A stretch of 64,000 bases of DNA from Heterodera schachtii (GCA_023374025.1 SIJG01000033.1:248001-312000), one strand, 5' to 3'. Positions 45,328-56,047 are shown, counted from the first letter of the stretch. Program-made: numbers and translations. The notes: generated from the letters alone by a model not told the origin.

Positions 45328-45403
45328 TTCATAATTATGCATTTTTAAAAAGAAAACAAAAAATTAACACATTTAAAATCATGACTGCCTAAATTTATTT
45401 AAA

Positions 45404-45944
45404 NNNNNNNNNNNNNNNNNNNNNNNNNNNNNNNNNNNNNNNNNNNNNNNNNNNNNNNNNNNNNNNNNNNNNNNNNNNNNNNNNNNNNNNNNNNNNNNNN
45501 NNNNNNNNNNNNNNNNNNNNNNNNNNNNNNNNNNNNNNNNNNNNNNNNNNNNNNNNNNNNNNNNNNNNNNNNNNNNNNNNNNNNNNNNNNNNNNNNNNNN
45601 NNNNNNNNNNNNNNNNNNNNNNNNNNNNNNNNNNNNNNNNNNNNNNNNNNNNNNNNNNNNNNNNNNNNNNNNNNNNNNNNNNNNNNNNNNNNNNNNNNNN
45701 NNNNNNNNNNNNNNNNNNNNNNNNNNNNNNNNNNNNNNNNNNNNNNNNNNNNNNNNNNNNNNNNNNNNNNNNNNNNNNNNNNNNNNNNNNNNNNNNNNNN
45801 NNNNNNNNNNNNNNNNNNNNNNNNNNNNNNNNNNNNNNNNNNNNNNNNNNNNNNNNNNNNNNNNNNNNNNNNNNNNNNNNNNNNNNNNNNNNNNNNNNNN
45901 NNNNNNNNNNNNNNNNNNNNNNNNNNNNNNNNNNNNNNNNNNNN
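45404..45944. other. assembly gap (N)
   Basis: 541 undetermined bases. The gap hides the left end of modular repeat A, copy 2, and probably arose because A copies could not be resolved. True length unknown. Confidence 0.99.
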
Positions 45945-47213
45945 TTTTATTTTTATAACTTTTTTCAAAAAAGTGATAATCACATGAGATAAAATACATT
46001 AAATAGAGCAAAAAATTGCGGATTTTTCTATTATTTTATTTGTGAAAACTACTTTTCAGAACCGAATTATAAATTATTTTCTGAAAAATCGGAAATTTCC
46101 AGAATTTCTGGAATAACTTTTTTTATTTTGCAGATAGAAATATCAAATAAAATGCATTAAATTCTCCTTATTTTTCTCTATTTTTATTACTTTATTATAC
46201 TAAAATTGACCCGATCTGAACTGAGTTATGAATTTTCAAATATTCGGCCAAAATCCCGAGGGCCAAAAAATTTAAAAATATTTTGAATTTTTAAAAAATT
46301 CAAAAATTTCTGTAACTTAAAATGGACTTGGTATTCGTGCTCAGCACCCCAAATTACACCAGAAAAATATTTTTCACCCCCCTTTTCAACGCAAAAAAAA
46401 TTTTCGAAAATTTCTAGGGGGCCTAGCTCGAAAATTTTTGAAAATTTCCGAACAGTTAGTACACCATTCGATAGCATTTTAAAAGCTCTACAATTTTGCC
46501 CTAAGGCTTTTTTTCGCTAAAATCAATCCCTGACGAGTTATGGGCCCGGGACTCAAATGTCCCGCTTAGGCCAAAATTTTTTTCTATTTCCGGAAAAAAA
46601 CTGAAATTTTTTCGAAAAAAATACCAGTCGATAGAGCTCAAAAAATGATGTTTTGGAAGTGGTCTCCGTTTTCCCCGGAAAAATCGTTAAAAAATCCTAA
46701 AATTCAAAAACCCCAAAACCTACTTTTAGGCCTAACTCGAAAATTTTTGAAAATTTTCGAAATTTTAAAATTTGGAAAAATCCAGCTTTCAAAGCTCTAC
46801 AATAGTCCCGCTGGCACCCCCTTGGTCAGATCAAACCCGGGCGTGGTATTCACCGGGGACTGAAGTGGACAAAGTTGGTACTGAATTTTTGTAGAAGCAC
46901 CCAGCCCAGGGAGTTAGAGATAGAGGCCTGGAATTTTTTTTAACTTTTAGTCAACATTTCAACTTAGGGCCCTCAAAGCGGGCATTTTTTGATTCGAGTT
47001 TTACAAAAAAAGTTACGGGTCCTCAAACGCATGAAAAATTAAGAAATCAGTCCCTGGTACTCAGTTGGCGGCGCTGAATTTTTCTCTATAGTTTTCCCAG
47101 ATGCCCCGTCCCAAGGTGCATACGTATGCAAAATTTCAGCTCCGTACCTATTCCCGTTCGACTCAAATTAGTTTTTGAAGCGAAACCCCTTACCTATATA
47201 ACATATATATAAC
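45945..47213. repeat. modular repeat A, copy 2 (5' end in gap)
   Basis: Matches 40,185-41,450 and 51,040-52,317 block by block, ending CCTTACCTATATAACATATA. It joins directly to AACTAGCG, the first bases of module B. Confidence 0.85.
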
Positions 47214-47400
47214 TAGCGTGGGGAATTGACGGGGGCGGTGTAGGCAGTATACTTCTGAACATAAATATAATTTTGTTAAATTAATATAGATAAAATAATT
47301 ATTGTATAATGTGTGTTGTTTTAAAGCGCTGTCGCGCTATGGGACGCGGCTTCGCCGCGTCGCTAGAATGAATTAAAATATTATAAATTTTTTGTATTTA
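47214..47400. repeat. partial module B with hairpins
   Basis: AACTAGCGTGGGGAATT, then AAGCGC-TGTC-GCGCT-like and GACGCGGC-TTC-GCCGCGTC hairpins (47,340-47,362). Confidence 0.65.
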
Positions 47401-48375
47401 TTTTATCTTTTTTTAAAATAAAGATAAATATATGAGATAAAGCGCATTAGATAGAGCTCAAAATTCTCTACAAAAATGTTTTGGTCGATTTTTCGCTTAA
47501 AAACAAATCCTGACGAGTTATAGCCCCATAATTCATGGGGACCCCTATGATTTTTCATTTAAAAATTAAATTTTATTTTATAACTTTTTTTAAGCTCATG
47601 ATAAAAACATAAGATAAAGCATATTAGATAGAGCTTAAAATTCTCTACAAAAATGGTCTAAGACATTTTTTTGCTAAAATCAACCTCTGCACAGTTATAA
47701 GCCAAAAACAGAAATTGGCCCCCAATTTCTGAAAATTTTCTATTTCCAAAAAAATTTTGAAAAATTTTTCTGAAAATCACACCAATCGATAGAGCATGAA
47801 AAACGGTTGCTTGAAAGTGGTCTTGGTTTTTCCGAGAAAAATCTGCAAAAAATACTAAAATTCAAAAACCTCAAAAGTGACGAGGGGGCCTAGCTCGAAA
47901 ATTTCTGAAAATTTCTGAAATTTAAAAAATTGACAAGATAGAGCTCATCGAGCTGTACAATAAGTTCACTGGCGCCGACCCGCTCAGCGCAATCCCCAGC
48001 GAGTTATTCCCGAAAAACCGAAAAACCGGAAAAATGGAAAAAAATTTTTGCGAATTTTTGCAGGCCAGGGCTTTGATCCTAGGGCCTCGGCCAAGAAGAA
48101 AAAAATTTCCCAAACGTTCCAACTTAGGGCCCTCTCAGCAGACATTTTTGGCTCCGGGTTCCCAGAAAAAAGTTATGGCCCCAAAACTGCATGCATTTTC
48201 CTCCAAAAAGCCGTTTCAGCGCCGCTGGCGCTGAACTGGCCTCCGGATCAAAATGCCTATAGTTTTCCTGGATGCGCCGTCAAAAGTTGCCCCTGCCTGC
48301 AAAATTTCAGCTCAATCGGTCCGGCGGTTCCCGAGATTTTAGTTTTAGCAATGAGTTCATCTGTTTCTTTAGGTA
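47401..48375. repeat. diverged relative of repeat A
   Basis: Repeated GATAGAGCT..CTCTACAAAAATG and GACGAGTTATAGCCC blocks, then CCAATCGATAGAGC and CGAGGGGGCCTAGCTCGAAA, ending with AAAATTTCAGCTCAATCGGT. The frame at 48,048-48,380 is not conserved in other copies. Confidence 0.7.
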
Positions 48376-48600
48376 TATAAAACTAGCGGGTGCGTGAACC
48401 GTCGGATCTGTTGCTTTAAAGCGCTTCGCGCTTTGGGAGCTTCGCTACCTAGATTGCTGTTGGTTGGGGAGAGATTTGGAATTTTAAAAAATTATCAGCA
48501 ATTTTTAGGCCGCTTCGCGGCCTCAAACGGGCGCTTCGCGCCCGTTTTTTAAATTTGTTTAGCTCTGACGGGCGCTTCGCGCCCGTTTTTAATTATAAAA
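48376..48600. repeat. module B, copy 3, with hairpins
   Basis: AACTAGCGGGTGCGTGAACC, AAAGCGC-TTC-GCGCTTT, GGCCGC-TTC-G(C)GGCC and two ACGGGCGC-TTC-GCGCCCGT. It ends about 115 bp from the stop codon of the RRM gene. Confidence 0.85.
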
Positions 48601-48715
48601 AACAAAATGTAACAAAAATTTATTTGTGGTGCACGAAAATCTTCAAGAACATCATCATAGCATATCATAAACCGGTAAAAAATTTCTCAAAATCAACGTT
48701 AAGATCATAAAAATT

Positions 48716-49405
48716 CTAACTAAAATTCATATTGAAAATATATTTCCCACTTTCAAGTACATCTTTCTTCTTGTTCGTCCCGCGCTTTTCATCAACTTCT
48801 TTCTTACTAAACTCCTGCTTAATTCCTTTAACCTTGGATTCACCACGACTTTGAATGTTTTTCTAAATTATTCGTTTATTAACTTAGTTCAAACAGACTA
48901 AGAATTTAATTAGTATTTTTTTACATACTCGAGTGCGTTTGTTGCCAAGCTTATTTTTCGGCTGCTGATTCTCCATCTGCTTCACATCAACAACTTTCCC
49001 ATCAATGGTATGAGGTCCACCCGAAATTATTGCGGCAGTCTTAGGTATAAAGTAGTTTATCTTTATAATTCATAAATACCTGGGTACACACGAAGGTCAC
49101 GAAGCCAAAACAGCGCGAATGTTTGTTCTTGACATGTCGTACAACCTTGCAATTTTCCACCTTACCAAATTTCGAAAAATAAGCACTCAAAGAAGCGTTT
49201 GTGGTATCAATCGATAAACTAAATACAAAAAAATAAGGAAGATAAAGTATCATAAGGCAAACCCGCCAACGAAGATTGAGTGGTCTTTTCCATTAACGGA
49301 ACTGCTGCTGCCAGGGGCTACAGACAATTGGACACCGATTGGCTGCTCGCCATCGGATGGAATTTGTTTGGAAGACATGTTGTTGTTGTTGTGGGTGTTG
49401 TCCAT
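48716..49405 (-). CDS. single-RRM RNA-binding protein, four exons, 179 aa
   Basis: Exons (minus): 49,405-49,263; 49,218-49,080; 49,039-48,929; 48,862-48,716. Introns are 44, 40 and 66 bp, all GT-AG, and all junctions keep frame. Starts MDNTHNNNNMSSKQ, a low-complexity lead. RRM is at about residues 43-115: RNP2 IFVGGLS (44-50, built across intron 1), RNP1 RCFGFVTF (83-90, Cys where Gly is usual), then GGPHTIDGKVVDVKQ as in hnRNP A/B, DAZAP1 or Musashi-type domains. A Lys/Arg-rich tail (residues 116-179) follows. Likely binds single-stranded RNA. The second RRM of hnRNP A or Musashi is absent. Flanked on both sides by repeats. Confidence 0.85.
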
Positions 49406-49459
49406 CTGACTGTGCTGCCCTCGGATGGAATAGATATATGATTTCGTTGTCAAGGAAAT

Positions 49460-49480
49460 ATTTTGCTAAACATATAAAAA
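49460..49480 (-). promoter_or_regulatory. acceptor-like site upstream of the RRM start
   Basis: Minus-strand TTTTTTATATGTTTAG ends at 49,466, 60 bases before the ATG, with no in-frame exon visible upstream. In a nematode this is where a spliced leader could be joined. Inference from sequence only. Confidence 0.3.
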
Positions 49481-49494
49481 ATGTAGCATCAACA

Positions 49495-50060
49495 CAATGT
49501 CTTGTAGATATCCTACACAAGACACTCTACGCTAGTGCATTTGCTATTCAAAAAAATGGTAGCGGACTGACGGTTTCGCTGCCCTTTTATAGACTTTTCT
49601 GTGGGAGTAGTGTAGAGAAACTACACTGGATACTCTACGCTAGTGCATTTGCTACGCTAGCTTTCGAAAAAAAGTGGGAGCGGACTGACGGTTTCGCTGC
49701 CCTTTTATAGACTTTTCTGTGGGAGTAGTGTAGATATCCTACACTGGACACTCTACGCTAGTGCATTTGCTACGCTAGCTTTCGAAAAAAGTGGGAGCGG
49801 ACTGACGGTTTCGCTGCCTTTTTATAGACTTTTCTGTAGGAGTAGTGTAGAGTGTAGAGAAACTACACTGGATACTCTACGCTAGTCCAGTTTAGCTTTC
49901 GGAAAAAATGGGAGCGGACTGACGGTTTCGCAGCCCTTTTATAGACTTTTCTGTGGGAGTAGTGTAGAGTGTAGAGAAACTACACTGGATACTCTACGCT
50001 AGTGCAGTTTATACTAAATTGCTGATCCTAGTGTAGAAACTCTATATTAGTTATTAGCTA
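49495..50060. repeat. tandem array, about 118-bp unit, four to five copies
   Basis: The unit runs GTGTAG...CTACAC, CTCTACGCTAGTGCATTTGC, GGGAGCGGACTGACGGTTTC, CCCTTTTATAGACTTTTCTG, TGGGAGTA. GACGGTTTC starts at 49,568, 49,687, 49,804 and 49,921 (periods 119, 117, 117). Each junction is a GTGTAG-n-CTACAC inverted repeat. It lies just upstream of the RRM gene. Confidence 0.9.
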
Positions 50061-50079
50061 GTGTAGCATGGACGGTTAA

Positions 50080-50172
50080 AATTAGGCCGCTTCGCGGCCG
50101 CAAACGGGCGCTTTGCGCCCGTTTTTTAAATTTGTTGAGCTCAGACGGGCGCTTCGCGCCCGTTTTTGTAAA
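50080..50172. repeat. isolated hairpin trio of module B type
   Basis: GGCCGC-TTC-GCGGCC, ACGGGCGC-TTT-GCGCCCGT and ACGGGCGC-TTC-GCGCCCGT inserted between the two tandem arrays. Confidence 0.85.
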
Positions 50173-50189
50173 TTTGTTCAGCTCTGAAA

Positions 50190-50703
50190 ACGGCAGCTAG
50201 TGTAGCATCGCTACATTAGGTTATGAGCTAGTGTAGATGGGGTGTTGAAAAGTACACTATCAAATAAATTAACTCATCGCTACATTAGGTTATGGGCTAG
50301 TGTAGATGGGGTGTTGAAAAGTACACTATCAAATAAATTAACTCATGCTAGTGTAGTATCGCTACATTAGGTAATGAGCTAGTGTAGAAGGGGTGTTGAA
50401 AAGTACACTATCAAATAAATTACTCATGCTAATCTAGCATCTCTACATTAGATTATGGGCTAGTGTAGATGGGGTGTTGAAAAGTACACTATCAAATAAA
50501 TTAACTCATGCAAGTGTAGCATCGCTACATTAGGTTAGCTAGTGTAGATGGAGTGTTGAAAAGTACACTATCAAATAAATTAACTCATGCTAGTGAAGCA
50601 TCGCTACATTAGGTTATTAGCTAGTGTAGCTGAGCTAGTGTAGATGGTGTGTTGAAAAGTACACTATCAAATAAATTAACTCATGCTAGCGTAGCATCTC
50701 TGA
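50190..50703. repeat. tandem array, 70-97-bp unit, six copies
   Basis: The unit runs GCTAGTGTAGCATCGCTACA, TTAGGTTATGAGCTAGTGTA, GATGGGGTGTTGAAAAGTAC, ACTATCAAATAAATTAACTC. GAAAAGTACAC recurs about every 80 bp. It shares CTAGTGTAG and the GTAG..CTAC inverted motif with the array at 49,495, so the two arrays have a common origin. Confidence 0.9.
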
Positions 50704-50804
50704 ATTTAAAAAAAATTAAATTTAATGTAAATAATTAATTTATTTCATATTAGTTAAAAAAAACATTTAAATTAATTAAAACAATGATAAAATGCAAAGA
50801 AAAA

Positions 50805-52317
50805 TAATTGAAACCGCCCTGCTTCGAACTTGCCCCCCCCCCCCCTCAAAATGATGCCTCAGAATCCCCAATCACACAGGGATTCTGAGGTTTTAACGAT
50901 GCCTAAACTAAAATCTGATTTCATATTCGTGGTCAGCGACCTAAAATAGCCTAAAAGACATGTTTTTAGATGATTTTTGGTGAAAAAAATTTTCAACTCA
51001 AAAATCCTTGTCACCCCCCTTTGGTCCCGAATCCAAAAAGCACTTATATTTTTGTATCTTTTTTTAAAAAAGTGATAAAAAGATGAAATAAAATTTATCT
51101 AATAGAGAAAAAAATTGCGGATTTTAGTAGTATTTTAATTTTCACAAATGACTTTTCAGAACCGAGTTATGAATTTTTTTCTGAAAATTCGAAAATTTCC
51201 AGAATTTCTGGAATATCTTTTTTATTTTTAGAGATAGAAACACCAAATAAAAAGCCTAAAATTCTCCTTATTTTTCTCGATTTTTAAAGCTTTATAATAG
51301 TTAAATCGATGAAACCATCACCGAGTTATGAATTTTCAAACTTTAACCCATAATTTCCAAGGGTCAAAAAATTGAAAAATTTTTTGAATTTTTAAAAAAT
51401 TCCAAAAATTCCGAAACAAAAAACAAAGGTCATATTCGTGCTCAGCACCTCAAAATACCCCAGAAAAAAATTTTTCACCTCCCTTTTAGACCCAAAAAAA
51501 ATTTTTGAAAATTTCTAGGGGGCCTAGCTCGAAAATTTTTGAAAATTTTCGAACATTTAGTACACCATTCGATAGAGCTTTAAAAGCTCTACAATTTTTG
51601 TCTAAGGCAATTTTTGGCTAAAACCAACCCCTGAGGAGTTATGGGCCCGGGACTCAAATGTCCCGCTTAGGCCAAAAATTTTTTCTATTTCCGGGAAAAA
51701 ATCGAAAATTTTCTAAAAACATCACCAATCGATAGAGCTCGAAAAACGATGTTTTGGAAGTGGTCTCCGTTTTCCCCGGAAAAATCGTTAAAAAATCCTA
51801 AAATTCAAAAACTGAAAAACCGAATTTTAGGCCTAGCTCGAAAATTTTTGAAAATTTTCGAAATTTTTAAAGATGGTTAGATAGAGCTTCGAAAGCTCTA
51901 CAAAAAGTCCGCTGGCGCCCCCTCGCTCAGATCAAACCCGGACGCGGTATTCGCCTGGTACTGAAGTGTCCAAAATGAGAAGACCTCGGTCTACCAATTT
52001 TCCAGGCCAGGCCTTTGGTCTGATCAAAAAATTTTTGCTGGCAAAGTTGTAGGCCATAGTTGGGGCATTTCGCTTTTGGGGTTCACTAAGCCAAAAAAGC
52101 AAAAGCAAAAAATTTCGTAACACTGAGACTGTTGGAAAAGTCGGTTTTTGAGCCGCTGGGACTCAGTTGGCCCTCGGAGAAAAAAACCTATAGTTTTCCC
52201 GGATGCCCCGTCCCGAGCTGCCTATACCTGCAAAATTTCAGCCCGATCCGTTCAGCCGTTCCCGAGAAATTGGTTTTAGGGATGAAACCCCTTGTCAATA
52301 TAACGTATATATAATAA
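50805..52317. repeat. modular repeat A, copy 3
   Basis: Full-length relative of 39,958-41,450. The hairpin CCTCAGAATCCC/GGGATTCTGAGG is at 50,857-50,890, and the end is CAATATAACGTATATATAAT. The frame that opens MFWKWSPFSPEKS in copies 1 and 2 stops after 44 codons here. A long-TIR element begins at the last bases. Confidence 0.85.
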
Positions 52318-52721
52318 AATAAATTGTTTGTGTTTAAATTAATAATTTATATATTTTCATGCACTGTTTTATTTTTTATTTTATTTTCTTACGGTTTAAT
52401 ATAAATATTTTAATTATTTTTTAATTGGTCCAGTACAGGCACCCTATGTAAGCGAAAAATAACATTTGAGAAATAAATTGTTGAGGAAGAGATTAATTTT
52501 TTTCTTTAATTTAATTAGCAAGAAAAATAACATATAGATAGCCCCGTATATTATTTATTTATTTAAAATTTATATTCATTTTATTCTTATTATTTTTACT
52601 ACACACATATACTAATTTAAATTACAAAATTAGCGAAATTTTTCCCTGAATTTGAATGTATACTAGTTACTTTTGTTTGCCTTGTAATAGTAATTTTTTG
52701 AATAATTTCGAATATTTTTTT

Positions 52722-52811
52722 ATGATACGCGGCCACGTTGGAATTTGTTCCGTTGGCATTTGTCGCGTACTAAAATGCAGTCAAAATATTTTCAATACTA
52801 AAAAATTATAA
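52722..52811 (+). CDS. possible Cys-containing 29-aa ORF in the TIR element
   Basis: ATG frame MIRGHVGICSVGICRVLKCS then QNIFNTKKL and TAA, in a GC-richer island of the element's centre. Three or four cysteines. No relative seen. Could be chance. Confidence 0.2.
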   Translation: MIRGHVGICSVGICRVLKCSQNIFNTKKL

Positions 52812-52899
52812 ACAGAGAGAAATAAATCAAAAACCCGGATGCAATTAATTGAAGCAAAGTAAAAATCATTAAAATAATTTATTAAAAATAAATATAAAA

Positions 52900-52977
52900 A
52901 TGATTTTTTACTTTATTATAATTATAACGATAAAAGTATATGCAAATGGACCTTTGGATGGCGAACCTGACTCATGA
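52900..52977 (+). CDS. possible secreted 25-aa peptide in the TIR element
   Basis: ATG frame MIFYFIIIITIKVYA followed by NGPLDGEPDS and TGA. It has a hydrophobic stretch of signal-peptide length, a V-Y-A end suited to cleavage, and a polar 10-residue remainder. AT-rich DNA often encodes F/I runs by chance, so only the switch to GC-richer GGACCTTTGGATGGCGAACC is noteworthy. Confidence 0.22.
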   Translation: MIFYFIIIITIKVYANGPLDGEPDS

Positions 52978-53561
52978 ATAACAATGTGGTAGAGTTATCG
53001 ATTTAAAATTAATTAAAGAATAATATAACTTAAATTAAACATCCAAACTCACGAAATTTAAATTAGAGAACTTTTTGCCAAAAATTATAATATAAAAATA
53101 TAATACAAAAATTGGCAATTAAAATGTTCTAAGAATTCACTAGAAAATTGACAATGTCATGAGGTTTTGTGGACGCTTATTTCATTAGATAATAGATAAG
53201 AATATTTAAATTAAAACTAGATATAAGCAGAGAAAAAAAATTTCGCTAATTTTGTAATTTAAATTAGTATATGTGTGTAGTAAAAATAATAAGAATAAAA
53301 TGAATATAAATTTTAAATAAATAATTAATATACGGGGCTATCTATATGTTATTTTTCTTGCTAATTAAATTAAAGAAAAAAATTAATCTCTTCCTCAACA
53401 ATTTATTTCTCAAATGTTATTTTTCGCTTACATAGGGTGCCTGTACTGGACCAATTAAAAAATAATTAAAATATTTATATTAAACCGTAAGAAAATAAAA
53501 TAAAAAATAAAACAGTGCATGAAAATATATAAATTATTAATTTAAACACAAACAATTTATT

Positions 53562-55379
53562 ATTGAAACTTAAATAAACATAAAAAAAACGTGATCAAAA
53601 AAATTATTAAAAATTGTTTCAATAACGTATTAAACAACTGAAAGAATTAAAATAATTATAAAATTAATTGTTCATTATTTCTTGTCCCAAAAAATAAATC
53701 TTATTATATTAATTATAAAACTTAATACTATAAATCATAAATCTGATTCATAGACTAATGCCAAAATTTAAAAAAAAAAAAACTAATTTTAAATTGTAGC
53801 AATTATATTAATTCTGTAAAATGTAAAGAAATTGAACTAAGAGTTTTAGTATTATATACATTTTTTTCTCGGCCGACAATCAAATGCTTTTCTTACCTTT
53901 TCAATAAAGATATTAAAATCCGTATGTAATATTTTGAACATCAAATCCAAAGAGCTTAATAATAGCTATAAAAATAATGAAAATATAAAATAATTTCTTT
54001 ATTATATAATCTGAAATTAATGAAAACCAAAAAATAGTTTTCGTAGACAGGTATATTTAATGAATACAATTGAAACAGATTTTCGGTTGTGAACTAATTT
54101 TAATAAACAAGAATATGACTATCGATTGAAATTTACATAAAATTTAAATTTAAAACTAAATTTATTTAAGTTAAATTAATAATAAACAAAGTTTAGATTT
54201 CATAAATACATGAAAAAATATGCATTAATTTACAAAAAATGCTTAATAATCTTCGAATAAATAAAATGTTTAATCTAATTAAAAATAAAGCACATTGAAA
54301 ACTACTGACCATGCATTTACCGTATTGTCCTTTCTATATAAGATTCACCGAGTTTATGACACCCTGCGGCATGGACAATTAATTCAATTTCGAATAAATT
54401 TGCTATAAAAATTGCAGCATTTCACAGTTTTAGAAAATTTTCATGTATTTGTTATCATAATATATTTCAAAAAAATGAAAAGTAATTACTTTAGAATTAA
54501 CAAATATGAAAATATCATATATAAAGTGAATATCATCAACCAATAAAATACTTATTAAATAATATAACATAAAAATTCAATAAGAACTTAATAATTCGTA
54601 ATCTTCTAAGCTCATAATAGCTACAAAATTAAAAATGAATTTCAAAACAAATAAGACAAATTAATAATTCATTTTAATAATAATATTCTCGTTGTTATTT
54701 GATAAGACGCAATATTTATGATTACATAAAAATATGTTAATGGCTAATAATATTAAACCAATTAATTCAATTCAATGTAATATAATACACAAAATTTATT
54801 TGTTGAAAATAAAAAAATTGATGTTCGATGGCTTAATGGATCTCCAACCATCTTTATGGTAAAATAAATAGGTCAATAATTCATTAGAAAATAAAAATAC
54901 AATTTGATTATTGAAAACTAATTAATAAATATCCAAAAATTTAATAAATTGTATATCCAACATTATGAAAAAATCCATCCAATGAATATATTAATTTTGA
55001 AAATGGAATTTTAAAACAAAATTTCTTTTCATTATGTTTATCAAAAAAAAAATGTACACTTAAAAAAAGTAAATTTAAAATTTACAAAACAAAGGCACAG
55101 AAAGAATACTTTAATTGCCTTATAGTTAAATAAATTTCATAAATATATACATTTCATCACAATATAAATGGCTAAGACTCTATTCATTAAGTACTACGAA
55201 CCTGACAGAGGATACGATTTATTTAAAGATTATTTTTAAAATGTAAGATAAGGAATATAAAAAACTAAACTAAAATTTATTATTAATTTCAACCAAATTA
55301 TTTAATTAATTCTCCGACACATCGCTTTTAAATAAAATGCAATAAAATATCATAGATAATATTTACTTAGAAAAAAAAA
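53562..55379 (+). other. AT-rich with two tiny coding-like islands
   Basis: 54,311-54,382 reads MHLPYCPFYIRFTEFMTPCG then MDN and TAA. 55,168-55,239 reads MAKTLFIKYYEPDRGYDLFK then DYF and TAA. Near 54,814, MFDGLMDLQPSL ends in ATG|GTAAAA, a donor-like site. 53,818-53,970 (GTATTATATACATTTTTTTC, CAAATCCAAAGAGCTTAATA) recurs at 61,340-61,400 and 61,675-61,730. Nothing else seen. Confidence 0.3.
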
Positions 55380-55728
55380 TTGAATTTTTTTATTTTTTAA
55401 ATATTTTGAGGATTTTTTTATATATTTTGAAATCCTAAAAAATCCAAAATTTCGGCAAATTTTGCGCATATTTTCATTTGTTTTTTACATATTTTGAAAT
55501 TGATAATGAAAAAAATTATATATTTGAAAATATACCCCTGAAAAATATCAAAGATTAATTTTTTAAATAGTTGATTATAAGTTTATTTAGGTCATTTTTA
55601 TGGCATCTTGTGCATATTTAACCATTAACGAAGAAGTTTTTTCCAAAAAATAACCCTTTTTAAAAATTTTATTTACATATTCTTCGTACATATTTTGAGC
55701 ACATTTGGTACTATTTTTGGCAGCCCTT
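55380..55728. mobile_element. relic of a hAT-like MITE
   Basis: Aligns to 35,200-35,640 (TTTATGGCATCTTGTGCATA, AAAAATTTTATTTACATATT). The right end GGCAGCCCT is the complement of the AGGGCTGC left end at 35,169. Left end missing. Confidence 0.5.
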
Positions 55729-56047
55729 TTTATAATATACAACATGACAAAAAATGAAATGCAATTAATAAGTCAAAATCTTTTATAAAAATTGTAATCC
55801 ATAAATAAATTAACCATTTCAACAGAAAAATAAAATTTATTATTTTTTGTCAATTTTTAAGTATATTTAAAAAAATTTAGCCCTAACTGCATCAGATTGT
55901 TGAAAAAAATTTAAATATATCTAAAAAATTTAATAATGATCAAAGACCCCAAAAAAAAAGAAAAAAGGCTAGAGAATAGAGAATATCACTAAAAATTGAA
56001 GAATAAAGTCAAAAATTTAAAAAACAAAGGAAAAAAAGGCGAAAAAG
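55729..56047 (+). other. AT-rich, no gene seen
   Basis: Only AT-rich sequence between two elements. Confidence 0.5.

Larger units (their letters stand above)
52318..53561. mobile_element. element with near-identical 326-bp terminal inverted repeats
   Basis: Left TIR is about 52,318-52,643 and right TIR about 53,236-53,561. They are complementary essentially throughout, including GGTCCAGTACAGGCACCCTA, AGATAGCCCCGTATA and TTAGCGAAATTT, differing only by small changes. The unique centre is about 590 bp. No obvious TSD, and no transposase ORF. A degenerate partial TIR copy is at 59,430-59,560. Either a fold-back or MULE-like non-autonomous element, or an inverted duplication. Confidence 0.85.

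Noticed and set aside
45379..46011. 194-210-codon minus frames across the gap
   Set aside because: They are translations of N.
49339..49710. 123-codon plus-strand frame with CCCCCGCC
   Set aside because: It is antisense to RRM exon 1 (Asn repeat read backwards) and runs into the tandem array.
52318..53561. Interpreting the 326-bp inverted repeats as LTRs or as a replication origin
   Set aside because: The repeats are inverted, not direct, with no primer-binding site. Nothing origin-specific is visible.
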